DNA of 9,113 nucleotides, from NCBI GenBank assembly GCA_036380925.1, contig DASVDW010000138.1:1-9113 (forward strand), read 5' to 3'. The DNA is from JAICLV01 sp036380925 (GTDB lineage: Bacteria; Actinomycetota; Actinomycetes; Acidothermales; Acidothermaceae). Under the pieces are notes generated by a model, which saw only the letters and a list, made by a program, of their open reading frames with translations, had not been told where the DNA came from and made no database searches. Below are positions 1 through 5,485 of this stretch, piece after piece. Every line of letters begins with the position of its first letter. Position 1 is the first letter of the stretch. The position numbers were made by a program, and so were the translations under genes.

Positions 1-561
1 GATGGGCAACGACAACGCCTCGGCGCGCTTCAAGTCCTTGCTGACTTGCCCGCTGATTTCCTTGTTGAGCGGCACCAGTCCGGCGTAGTCGATCGTGACG
101 CCCGGCAGATTCGCCTTTGCCAGAAGGGACTTCACGGTCTGGAACGACGCCGTCTGCGACGAGTCGGTGTCGCCCGCGAGTTGCAAGGTGGCGTAGGTCG
201 CGTGCCGGTCGGTGGAGATGAGCTGCGGCTGCTTGGACGTCGCATAGCTCAGGTAGCCGGGCACGACGCTGCGCGGCAGGGACGCGAGCGCGTTCTCGAT
301 GGCCGCCGCCACCTGCGGGTCGGTGACCGGCTGGCTCGCGCTGGTGAACAGCACGGTCGCGTCGGACGACGGGACGTGGAGCTTGTCCTTGATGTCGTTG
401 GCTGCGAGCACGGACTCGCTGTTGGGGTTGTAGTAGCCGCCGGCGGAAAGCCGCTTGGTGACCGAGCCGCCCCAAAGTCCGGCCAGCACGATCACGGCGA
501 GCCCCACGAGCAAAACCACCCCGCGGCGGGTGTACACCGCGCCGCCCAATCGCTCGAACAT
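1..561 (-). CDS. MMPL/RND-family transporter, N-terminal part (runs off left edge)
   Basis: This is an inner-membrane RND-superfamily exporter of the MMPL type, which in actinobacteria moves lipids or other hydrophobic compounds. Only the first 187 codons are present and the frame is open to position 1. The protein begins MFERLGGAVYTRRGVVLLVG. A positively charged stretch (TRR, residues 11-13) precedes one hydrophobic helix at about residues 14-31. A soluble periplasmic segment follows that looks like the first porter loop, with NPNSES near residues 45-50 and a region around residues 150-180 that ends just where the TM2 helix would be expected. The ATG at 561 is supported by AGGGG at 567-571, five bases upstream. 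The gene follows the ACT-domain gene on the same strand after a 69-bp gap. Family assignment rests on the helix-loop layout and general resemblance; the substrate cannot be inferred. Confidence 0.8.
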   Translation of the reverse strand, partial: MFERLGGAVYTRRGVVLLVGLAVIVLAGLWGGSVTKRLSAGGYYNPNSESVLAANDIKDKLHVPSSDATVLFTSASQPVTDPQVAAAIENALASLPRSVVPGYLSYATSKQPQLISTDRHATYATLQLAGDTDSSQTASFQTVKSLLAKANLPGVTIDYAGLVPLNKEISGQVSKDLKRAEALSLPI

Positions 562-630
562 CGAAACCCCTAAGCGCCCCGGCGTGAGGGCCAGATTAGT
601 CGCGCGTCGGCAAGACCGGCCGGTCGAGCG

Positions 631-1269
631 TCAGGACACCGGCCGCACCGCGACGTCCGCGCTCAACAGACCGACCGCGAGCTCGGTCACTCGGCGCACC
701 CGCTCGACCTCTGCGCGGTGGAACGGCGGCCCGGAGGCGCGTCCGCACACCAAGGCGACGTCGAACGGGTCGAGCGGCGCGACCACCAGCTGAGCGCCGT
801 TCTCCTCCATCGCGAGCGGTCTGACCGCGGCGTGGGATGGCACGACGATCTCGTGACCAGGGTCGGCGTTGGCGTACCGCAAAACCGGCCCGAACTCGCC
901 ATAGGAGACGCTGGCCGCCCAGTCGGCGCCAAACGCGTGCGCCGCCATGTCGACGAGCGTGTCAAGGCCGCGCGCCGCCGTCGCCAGCACCTGGCTGAGC
1001 AGGTCGAGATCTGGAAACGCGCCAGGCACCTGCCGCGAACGGCGCATACCGAGCACCCGCACGCCCCGCACACCCGCGAGGCGGTCGGACAGCGCGGACG
1101 ACGGCCGCGATTCGGGCCACGACAAGTAGATGTCGTCGATGGCGCGCCCCGACTCTCGCTCGAGCACCGTGATCGAGCGAATGTCGGCGCCAACGGCAGC
1201 CATCGCGGCGGTGATCTGGGCGAGCACCCCCGGTCGGTCGGGAACGCTCACGCGCACATGCGTCAACAT
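631..1269 (-). CDS. ACT-domain protein with GAF-like C-terminal half
   Basis: The 212-residue protein starts with a clear ACT domain (about residues 3-73, with VSVPDRPGVLAQI and then GADIRSITVLERE), a fold that usually binds amino acids or other small ligands and controls a partner. The rest (about 88-205) has the helix-strand pattern of a GAF-like sensor (LDTLVDMAAHAFGADWA; LVVAPLD; GPPFHRAEVERVR), but no catalytic or DNA-binding motif is visible. That second assignment is by pattern only. The ATG at 1269 is preferred over an in-frame GTG nine bases upstream because GAGGTG (1276-1281) sits six bases before the ATG and itself contains that GTG. Upstream lies a 143-bp gap, so the gene may have its own promoter. 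The likely role is amino-acid-responsive regulation, and the target is unknown. Such proteins are often annotated simply as amino acid-binding proteins. Confidence 0.8.
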   Translation of the reverse strand: MLTHVRVSVPDRPGVLAQITAAMAAVGADIRSITVLERESGRAIDDIYLSWPESRPSSALSDRLAGVRGVRVLGMRRSRQVPGAFPDLDLLSQVLATAARGLDTLVDMAAHAFGADWAASVSYGEFGPVLRYANADPGHEIVVPSHAAVRPLAMEENGAQLVVAPLDPFDVALVCGRASGPPFHRAEVERVRRVTELAVGLLSADVAVRPVS

Positions 1270-1275
1270 CGGGCC

Positions 1276-1281
1276 CACCTC
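1276..1281 (-). promoter_or_regulatory. Ribosome binding site deciding the ACT-gene start
   Basis: GAGGTG on the minus strand lies six bases before the ATG at 1269. It overlaps the only competing upstream start, an in-frame GTG at 1278, and so argues for the shorter protein. Confidence 0.6.
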
Positions 1282-1338
1282 GCGATCGGGGACGAGTGCT
1301 GCCTACCTTGCGGTCGCCACGTTTCTGATTGGTGAACG

Positions 1339-1351
1339 CGCGGCTACCGCG
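1339..1351. repeat. 13-bp palindrome CGCGG-cta-CCGCG in the gap before the ACT gene
   Basis: Five-base perfect arms around a three-base centre lie in the 143-bp untranslated gap (1270-1412) between the unrecognised gene and the ACT-domain gene. The palindrome could be a repressor site or a small RNA hairpin in the leader of the ACT gene. A 13-bp palindrome is not rare in DNA this rich in G and C, so function is only a possibility. I see no convincing -10 box in the gap. Confidence 0.3.
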
Positions 1352-1412
1352 ACGTCAACGCTCAGGTCGGTCGAGCTGTTCGACAATGCTCTCGCGAAGA
1401 CCCCGCGACGCT

Positions 1413-1799
1413 CTAGTCCTTGCGGCCAGCCCCGGCGAGGCGCCCCGCGACGGAGGCGCCGCGAGGAGCTGACGGTTGCCGCTGACACTCGACGGGCACG
1501 CCGTCGATCTCCACCACGGCGCGCGGGCCGACGAGATCGGCCAGCTCGACGACAAATTCAGCCAACCGGTCGGGACGGTCGGCGACCGTGACGCGGCCGC
1601 TCACGCCGTCCGGCAGCGAGATCTGATCAGGCCGCTGGCGCGGCGCCGGGGGTTCGCCCGGCGGGTGCGCGATCGTCGCGGCCTTGAGTCCACTCGCGTG
1701 CGCGCGCCGCACGATGGCCGCGAGCACGGTGTCGAGGCGATGGACGGTTGGCTCCGTCAGCGAAATTGTGAGCCACCCGACATCGCGCTTCGTCTGCAC
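1413..1799 (-). CDS. Hypothetical protein, 128 aa, unrecognised
   Basis: I do not recognise this protein. From a GTG start at 1799 it reads VQTKRDVGWLTISL and has two compact segments. The first (about residues 8-45) alternates strand and helix. The second (about 70-104) contains GRVTVADRPDRLAEFVVELA followed by VGPRAVVEIDGVPVE. The two are joined by a proline-rich linker near residues 46-60, and the C-terminus is basic. There is no signal peptide, membrane segment or known motif. The frame stays open upstream to 1952, but that extension is low-complexity, overlaps the split-barrel gene by 85 bp and reads as noise. No Shine-Dalgarno precedes the GTG; translation could be leaderless or coupled. 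A 10-bp palindrome lies immediately upstream of the start. The gene shares strand and context with the split-barrel gene. Confidence 0.6.
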   Translation of the reverse strand: MQTKRDVGWLTISLTEPTVHRLDTVLAAIVRRAHASGLKAATIAHPPGEPPAPRQRPDQISLPDGVSGRVTVADRPDRLAEFVVELADLVGPRAVVEIDGVPVECQRQPSAPRGASVAGRLAGAGRKD

Positions 1800-1801
1800 G
1801 C

Positions 1802-1811
1802 CACGATCGTG
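1802..1811. repeat. 10-bp palindrome CACGATCGTG next to the start of the unrecognised gene
   Basis: This perfect ten-base palindrome lies three bases upstream of the GTG at 1799. Its position over the putative start region would suit an operator or an RNA structure that limits initiation. It could also be chance. Confidence 0.3.
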
Positions 1812-1821
1812 CCAGCGCGGC

Positions 1822-1841
1822 CCGCGAGGCGCCGCGAGGCG
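1822..1841. repeat. Two tandem copies of a 10-bp unit (CCGCGAGGCG)
   Basis: Two perfect adjacent copies occur (1822-1831 and 1832-1841) in the 68-bp gap between the split-barrel gene and the unrecognised gene. They abut the hairpin at 1841-1855. Replication slippage in GC-rich sequence is the simplest explanation. Confidence 0.5.
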
Positions 1842-1855
1842 CGCCGGGCCGGCGC
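1841..1855 (-). terminator. Strong GC hairpin after the split-barrel gene (possible weak terminator)
   Basis: The 15-base sequence GCGCCGGGCCGGCGC is a perfect inverted repeat with seven-base arms and a single central base. As RNA it folds into at least a six-pair stem closed by a three-base loop. It starts 13 bases beyond the split-barrel stop codon on the minus strand. No run of T follows on that strand, so it lacks the second element of an intrinsic terminator. It could instead attenuate transcription into, or stabilise mRNA before, the next gene. Confidence 0.35.
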
Positions 1856-1867
1856 CGCGCGGTGGCG

Positions 1868-2392
1868 TCAGAACTGGAAGCGGGTCAGCCCGCCCGGCTC
1901 CGTGCCCAGCGCCACCGTGGCGGACCGCGGCTCGATGCGGTACACGTGCCACGGCGGCGGCCCTTGCGCGGGCGCGTTGAACGGCGCTGTGATGCCCGAT
2001 CCGCTCTCATCCGGTCGGGCCGGCCAACCTTGGTCCGCCCAGGCCTTCGCGATCCGCGCCACCGCGTTCGGCTCGGTCACTCGGACCGCGTCGCCTTCGA
2101 TCACCACGTCCGCGTCACGGATCGACATCGCGACCGAACACCGAGCGTCGCGTGCGACGTTGCGCGCCTTCCGCGTGCCGGCGCCGGTCTGAAACCAGAA
2201 CGCACCGTCCAGCCAAAGCGCCCCGACCGCGGTGACGTGCGGGCTGCCGTCCTCGTTGATCGTGGTCAGCCAGGTGGTTCGGGAGTTGTGCGCGTCCGGG
2301 GCGGGGGCCAACCGCGCGCTGAGCTTGTCGACGACGCTGTCCCAGTTGACCGGCGGCAGTCCGTCAGCCGCCCCGAGGTTGATGGTGTCCAT
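1868..2392 (-). CDS. Pyridoxamine 5'-phosphate oxidase-family (flavin/F420 split-barrel) protein
   Basis: This 174-residue single-domain protein belongs to the PPOX/FDOR split-barrel superfamily, which binds FMN or F420 and includes oxidoreductases and cofactor-storage proteins. The fold is seen in WLTTINEDGSPHVTAVGALW (41-60) and then the FWFQTG strand. KARNVARDARCSVAM (75-89) and the VVIEGDAVRV strand (about 96-105) follow. A C-terminal YRIEP strand leads to the tail TRFQF, which resembles the (T)R-aromatic-x-F ending common in actinobacterial members. The substrate and the choice of flavin or F420 cannot be read from sequence. The ATG at 2392 is chosen over the ATG at 2410 because AAGGAG (2399-2404) sits six bases before it. 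The gene follows the aminotransferase by 92 bp on the same strand. Any link to PLP metabolism is only suggested by the family name; this is not a canonical PdxH. Confidence 0.87.
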   Translation of the reverse strand: MDTINLGAADGLPPVNWDSVVDKLSARLAPAPDAHNSRTTWLTTINEDGSPHVTAVGALWLDGAFWFQTGAGTRKARNVARDARCSVAMSIRDADVVIEGDAVRVTEPNAVARIAKAWADQGWPARPDESGSGITAPFNAPAQGPPPWHVYRIEPRSATVALGTEPGGLTRFQF

Positions 2393-2398
2393 CGCCGG

Positions 2399-2404
2399 CT
2401 CCTT
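2399..2404 (-). promoter_or_regulatory. Ribosome binding site deciding the split-barrel gene start
   Basis: AAGGAG on the minus strand ends six bases before the ATG at 2392. It lies within the would-be coding sequence of the alternative ATG at 2410, which has no such site, and so supports the shorter 174-residue protein. Confidence 0.7.
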
Positions 2405-2416
2405 TGCCATCCCGTG

Positions 2417-2452
2417 TCAGCGCTGCCAGCGCTGTCAGCGCTGTCAATGCTG
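2417..2452. repeat. Four tandem 9-bp units with palindromic CAGCGCTG core
   Basis: Units occur at 2417-2425, 2426-2434, 2435-2443 and 2444-2452. The consensus is TCAGCGCTG; the second differs at its first base and the fourth at two bases (TCAATGCTG). The first three each contain the 8-bp perfect palindrome CAGCGCTG. The array fills much of the 92-bp gap between the aminotransferase stop and the split-barrel start. It could act as an array of operator sites, as RNA hairpins between the two genes (unit 1 can pair with unit 3), or be a slippage product. Confidence 0.75.
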
Positions 2453-2484
2453 TTGCCCGAGAAGACGTGCGAGGAACGGCAAAG

Positions 2485-3801
2485 TCATCGGCCGGCCGGC
2501 TGTTCGGCCGCCGCGAACGCCTCTCCGAGCAGTTGCAGCCCCTCGGCGGCGTCGGCGGCCGACAGCGTCAGCGGCGGTGCGACGCGCAGCACGTTGCCGA
2601 ACAGCCCACCCTTGCCGACCAGCAATCCGCGCGCCTTGGTCTCTTCCATCACCCGCGTCGCCGCCGCGGCGTCCGGCGTCGTGGAACCCGGAACCACCAG
2701 CTCGACACCGATCATCAGCCCCTTGCCGCGCACGTCGCCGATGAAGGTGTGCCTCGCTTGCAGATCTCGCAGCCCCTCCAGCAAGGCGGTGCCGACTTTC
2801 GCGGCGTTCGCCTGCAGGTCATGGGAAAGCACATAGTCCAGCGTGGCGTTGGCCGCCGCGGTCACCAGCGGGTTTCCTCCGAACGTGGAGATCGAGTTCG
2901 CGCTCAGGCAATTCATCACTTCGGCTCGCGCGACGACGCCCCCAATGGACATCCCGTTGCCAAGGCCCTTGGCGAATGTCATCGCGTCCGGCAGCACACC
3001 GTGCGCCTCGATGCCCCAGAAATGCTCGCCGGTGCGCCCCCACGCGGTCTGCACCTCGTCGGAGACGAAAAGGATGCCGTATTCGTCGAGCACCTCTTTG
3101 AAGGCGGCGAAGAAACCGTCCGGCGGTGTGGCAAATCCCCCGACGCCTTGGATCGGCTCGGCGATGAGGCAGGCGACGTCACCCGCCGTCATCGTCGTGA
3201 TGACGTCGCGCAGGTCGGACACGCACGCCGCGGTGAACTCGGCGTCGGGCAGATCGGCGAACGGGCTCCGATAGCGATAACCGCTGTGCACGTAGTGCAC
3301 GTTCAGCGGCGTCAGACTCGACGCGCTCCACCCGCGGTTGCCGGTGACGCCCATTCCGGCGAACGACCGACCGTGGTAGCTGTTGCGCAATGCCAATACT
3401 TGGTTGCTGCGCCGATACTGCGTCGCCAACAGCAGGGCCGCCTCGTTCGCCTCGGTGCCGGACGACGTGAAGAAGACTCTGGCGTCCGGTATCCCCGACA
3501 GCGACGCGATTTTCTCGGCGAGCTCGATTTGCGCCTGGATCAGGTACAGCGTGGAGGTGTGCACGACGCCGGTGTCAAGCTGCTTCTTGACAGCCTCACG
3601 CACCTCGGGAACGTTGTAGCCGAGCATGTTCGTCAAGATTCCGGCGAAGAAGTCGAGGTACTCGCGGCCGTCGCCGTCGATGACACGGCAGCCCTCGCCC
3701 GACACGATCTCGATCGGCTCGTCGTAGTAGAGCGCCAGCCACGCCGGCAGCACCGCCTTGTGCCGGCTCAGCAGCGAACGCTTGTCAGCGACCATCACCA
3801 T
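2485..3801 (-). CDS. Class III PLP-dependent aminotransferase (AGXT2/omega-amino-acid type)
   Basis: This is a full-length 438-residue fold-type I transaminase of the class III family. Visible landmarks are SSGTEAN (113-119, phosphate cup), SYHGRSF (141-147), AEPIQG (214-219), DEVQT with Asp248 for the pyridine nitrogen, FAKG with the Schiff-base Lys278, and TFGGNP (306-311). The N-terminal YLDFFAGILTNMLGY and HTSTLYL resemble alanine-glyoxylate aminotransferase 2 relatives more than canonical GabT. The likely amino donor is an omega-amino acid or diamine; putrescine is attractive because the product would be the substrate of the dehydrogenase next door. This is inference. The ATG at 3801 shares its A with the dehydrogenase stop (TGATG), with GGAAG four bases upstream. 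A second ATG two codons later is possible. The gene is surely co-transcribed and probably translationally coupled with the dehydrogenase. Confidence 0.92.
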   Translation of the reverse strand: MVMVADKRSLLSRHKAVLPAWLALYYDEPIEIVSGEGCRVIDGDGREYLDFFAGILTNMLGYNVPEVREAVKKQLDTGVVHTSTLYLIQAQIELAEKIASLSGIPDARVFFTSSGTEANEAALLLATQYRRSNQVLALRNSYHGRSFAGMGVTGNRGWSASSLTPLNVHYVHSGYRYRSPFADLPDAEFTAACVSDLRDVITTMTAGDVACLIAEPIQGVGGFATPPDGFFAAFKEVLDEYGILFVSDEVQTAWGRTGEHFWGIEAHGVLPDAMTFAKGLGNGMSIGGVVARAEVMNCLSANSISTFGGNPLVTAAANATLDYVLSHDLQANAAKVGTALLEGLRDLQARHTFIGDVRGKGLMIGVELVVPGSTTPDAAAATRVMEETKARGLLVGKGGLFGNVLRVAPPLTLSAADAAEGLQLLGEAFAAAEQPAGR

Positions 3802-5291
3802 CACACTTCCAGGTTTGTCATGACGTGTTTGACGCGGGTGTAGTCCTCGAGCCCGTACATCGAGAGGTCTTTGCCATAGCCGCTGTGCTTGAAGCCACCG
3901 TGCGGCATCTCGGCCACCAGCGGGATGTGCGTGTTGATCCAGACGCAGCCGAAGTCGAGCCGCTTCGCCATTCGCATCGCCCGGCCGTGATCCTTGGTCC
4001 ACACAGACGACGCGAGGCCGTACTCGACTCCGTTGGCCCAGCGCACCGCCTGATCCTCATCCGTGAAGGATTGCACGGTGATGACCGGACCGAAGACCTC
4101 GTTTTGGATCAGCTCGTCGTCCTGGCGCAGGCCGGCCACGACGGTGGGCTCGTAGAAGTATCCGACCTCGCCCAAGCGGCGGCCGCCGATCTCGAGCCTG
4201 GCGTGGTCTGGCAACCGGTCGACCATTCCACTGACTCGCGTCAGCTGATTCACGTTGTTCACCGGGCCGAACAGCGCGTCTTCGTTCGATGGCGGCCCGA
4301 CCACGGTGCTGCGAGCCTGCTCGGTGAGCGCGGCCACGAAGTCGTCATGAACGCCTGGCGCGGCCAACACCCGCGTCGCGGCCGTGCAGTCCTGCCCGGC
4401 GTTGAAATAGCCGGCGACCGCGATGCCCTCGGCCGCCTTCTCCACGTCAGCGTCGTCGAAGACGACGACGGGCGCCTTGCCACCCAGCTCTAGGTGCACC
4501 CTTTTCAAATCCGCCGCGGCCGACCCGGCGACCTCCATACCCGCGCGCACGCTGCCGGTGATCGACACCATGGCCGGCATCTCGTGCTCGACCAGCAGCC
4601 GACCGGTGTCGCGGTCGCCGCAAATCACGTTGAACACGCCCGGCGGCAGGAACTCTCCGAGGATCTCGGCCATCATCACCGTGGTCACCGGCGTGGTGTC
4701 CGACGGCTTCAACACCACGGTGTTGCCGGCGGCGATGGCAGGCGCCCACTTCCACACCGCCATCATCATCGGGTAGTTCCACGGCGTCACCTGCGCGCAG
4801 ACACCGACCGGCTCGCGCCTGACGAACGACGTGTGGCCAGCCATGTACTCCCCGGCCGACTTCCCTTCCAGCACCCTGGCCGCGCCGGCGAAGAAGCGAA
4901 TCTGGTCGACCATCGGCGGCATCTCTTCGGACGCCGTCAAACCCAGCGGCTTGCCGGTGTTCTGCGATTCAGCCGCGACGAACTCCTCGGCTCGCGCCTC
5001 GATCGCGTCGGCGATTCGCAGCAGCGCGCGCTGCCGCTCCGAGGGCGTCGTGTCGCGCCAGCTCTCGAACGCCCGCGCGGCCGCGGCCATCGCGAGATCG
5101 ACGTCTACCGCGCCCGACAACGGCGCGCTCGCGAAGACCTCACCGGTGCTGGGGTCGATCAGCGGCGACGTGCGGCCGCTGCGGGTGTCGACGTGGCGTC
5201 CGTCGACGAAGTTGCGCAACACGCGCTGGCCGGCGGCCGTCGTCGCCGAACCGCTGGACGCCGTGGACTGCGGACGAGGAGCTGCGGTCAT
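3801..5291 (-). CDS. patD: Gamma-aminobutyraldehyde dehydrogenase (aldehyde dehydrogenase family)
   Basis: This NAD(P)-dependent enzyme is predicted to oxidise 4-aminobutanal to GABA in putrescine degradation. The 496-residue protein shows the complete ALDH machinery: WNYP with Asn172, VLKPSD with Lys195, TGS (245-247) in the cofactor fold, LELGG with general base Glu268, GQDC with catalytic Cys302, EVFGP (398-402), and C-terminal KHSGYGKDLSMYGLEDYTRVKHV. The AGQDCTAA context and the SMYGLEDYT tail are typical of the PatD/Prr group, although betaine-aldehyde and other aminoaldehyde dehydrogenases are close. Residues 1-20 are a low-complexity Ala/Ser/Thr extension. The ATG at 5291 has an ideal AGGAGG (5298-5303) six bases upstream. 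This is the first gene of the minus-strand run and overlaps the aminotransferase gene by one base. Confidence 0.92.
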   Translation of the reverse strand: MTAAPRPQSTASSGSATTAAGQRVLRNFVDGRHVDTRSGRTSPLIDPSTGEVFASAPLSGAVDVDLAMAAAARAFESWRDTTPSERQRALLRIADAIEARAEEFVAAESQNTGKPLGLTASEEMPPMVDQIRFFAGAARVLEGKSAGEYMAGHTSFVRREPVGVCAQVTPWNYPMMMAVWKWAPAIAAGNTVVLKPSDTTPVTTVMMAEILGEFLPPGVFNVICGDRDTGRLLVEHEMPAMVSITGSVRAGMEVAGSAAADLKRVHLELGGKAPVVVFDDADVEKAAEGIAVAGYFNAGQDCTAATRVLAAPGVHDDFVAALTEQARSTVVGPPSNEDALFGPVNNVNQLTRVSGMVDRLPDHARLEIGGRRLGEVGYFYEPTVVAGLRQDDELIQNEVFGPVITVQSFTDEDQAVRWANGVEYGLASSVWTKDHGRAMRMAKRLDFGCVWINTHIPLVAEMPHGGFKHSGYGKDLSMYGLEDYTRVKHVMTNLEV

Positions 5292-5297
5292 CGCTGG

Positions 5298-5303
5298 CCT
5301 CCT
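5298..5303 (-). promoter_or_regulatory. Consensus ribosome binding site of the aldehyde dehydrogenase gene
   Basis: A full AGGAGG on the minus strand is spaced six bases from the ATG at 5291. It rejects the open frame upstream of that ATG as non-coding. Confidence 0.8.
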
Positions 5304-5471
5304 GACGTCGAGCCTGAGCGGTCGGCTCGGGCACGGCTGATGGCAGCACAGCCTAGCTACGGATTCCCTCGCCCGCCGCGGCCGTCGTCCGCCGAACCTC
5401 CACCCGCGATCGGCCGCGCCCGGCCCTCGACGTGCGTGAGGATTGACCACGAAACCCGACCACGGGATTGT

Positions 5472-5476
5472 GGAGG
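5472..5476 (+). promoter_or_regulatory. Ribosome binding site deciding the beta-glucosidase start
   Basis: GGAGG lies nine bases before the GTG at 5486. The alternative in-frame TTG at 5468 overlaps the site and has none of its own. The GTG start gives a normal twin-arginine leader. Confidence 0.65.
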
Positions 5477-5485
5477 CTGATCGCG

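Larger units (their letters stand above)
5292..5485. promoter_or_regulatory. Divergent promoter region between dehydrogenase and beta-glucosidase genes
   Basis: This 194-bp region has no gene and must carry the promoters of both transcription directions. It contains an inverted repeat, CGAGCC (5309-5314) and GGCTCG (5324-5329) with a nine-base spacer, 18 bases before the dehydrogenase start. That could be an operator or a leader hairpin. A TAGGCT -10-like hexamer lies on the minus strand near 5350 without a matching -35. A TTGACC at 5443-5448 on the plus strand is discussed among the rejected items. No regulator gene adjoins the region. Confidence 0.55.

Noticed and set aside
1270..1412. TTGACG at 1353-1358 (minus strand) as the -35 of an ACT-gene promoter
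   Set aside because: No acceptable -10 hexamer occurs at 16-19 bases. The gap may well contain a promoter, but I cannot place it.
2404..3843. Long plus-strand open frame of 479 codons opposite the aminotransferase gene
   Set aside because: It lies exactly antisense to a complete aminotransferase with all motifs. Its translation is rich in Arg/Gly/Ala without domains, as expected for the reverse strand of GC-biased coding DNA.
5443..5471. Promoter TTGACC - 17 bp - GATTGT upstream of the beta-glucosidase
   Set aside because: Spacing is ideal, but the -10 is poor and transcription would begin near 5478, after the GGAGG that best explains the start codon. The two readings conflict.
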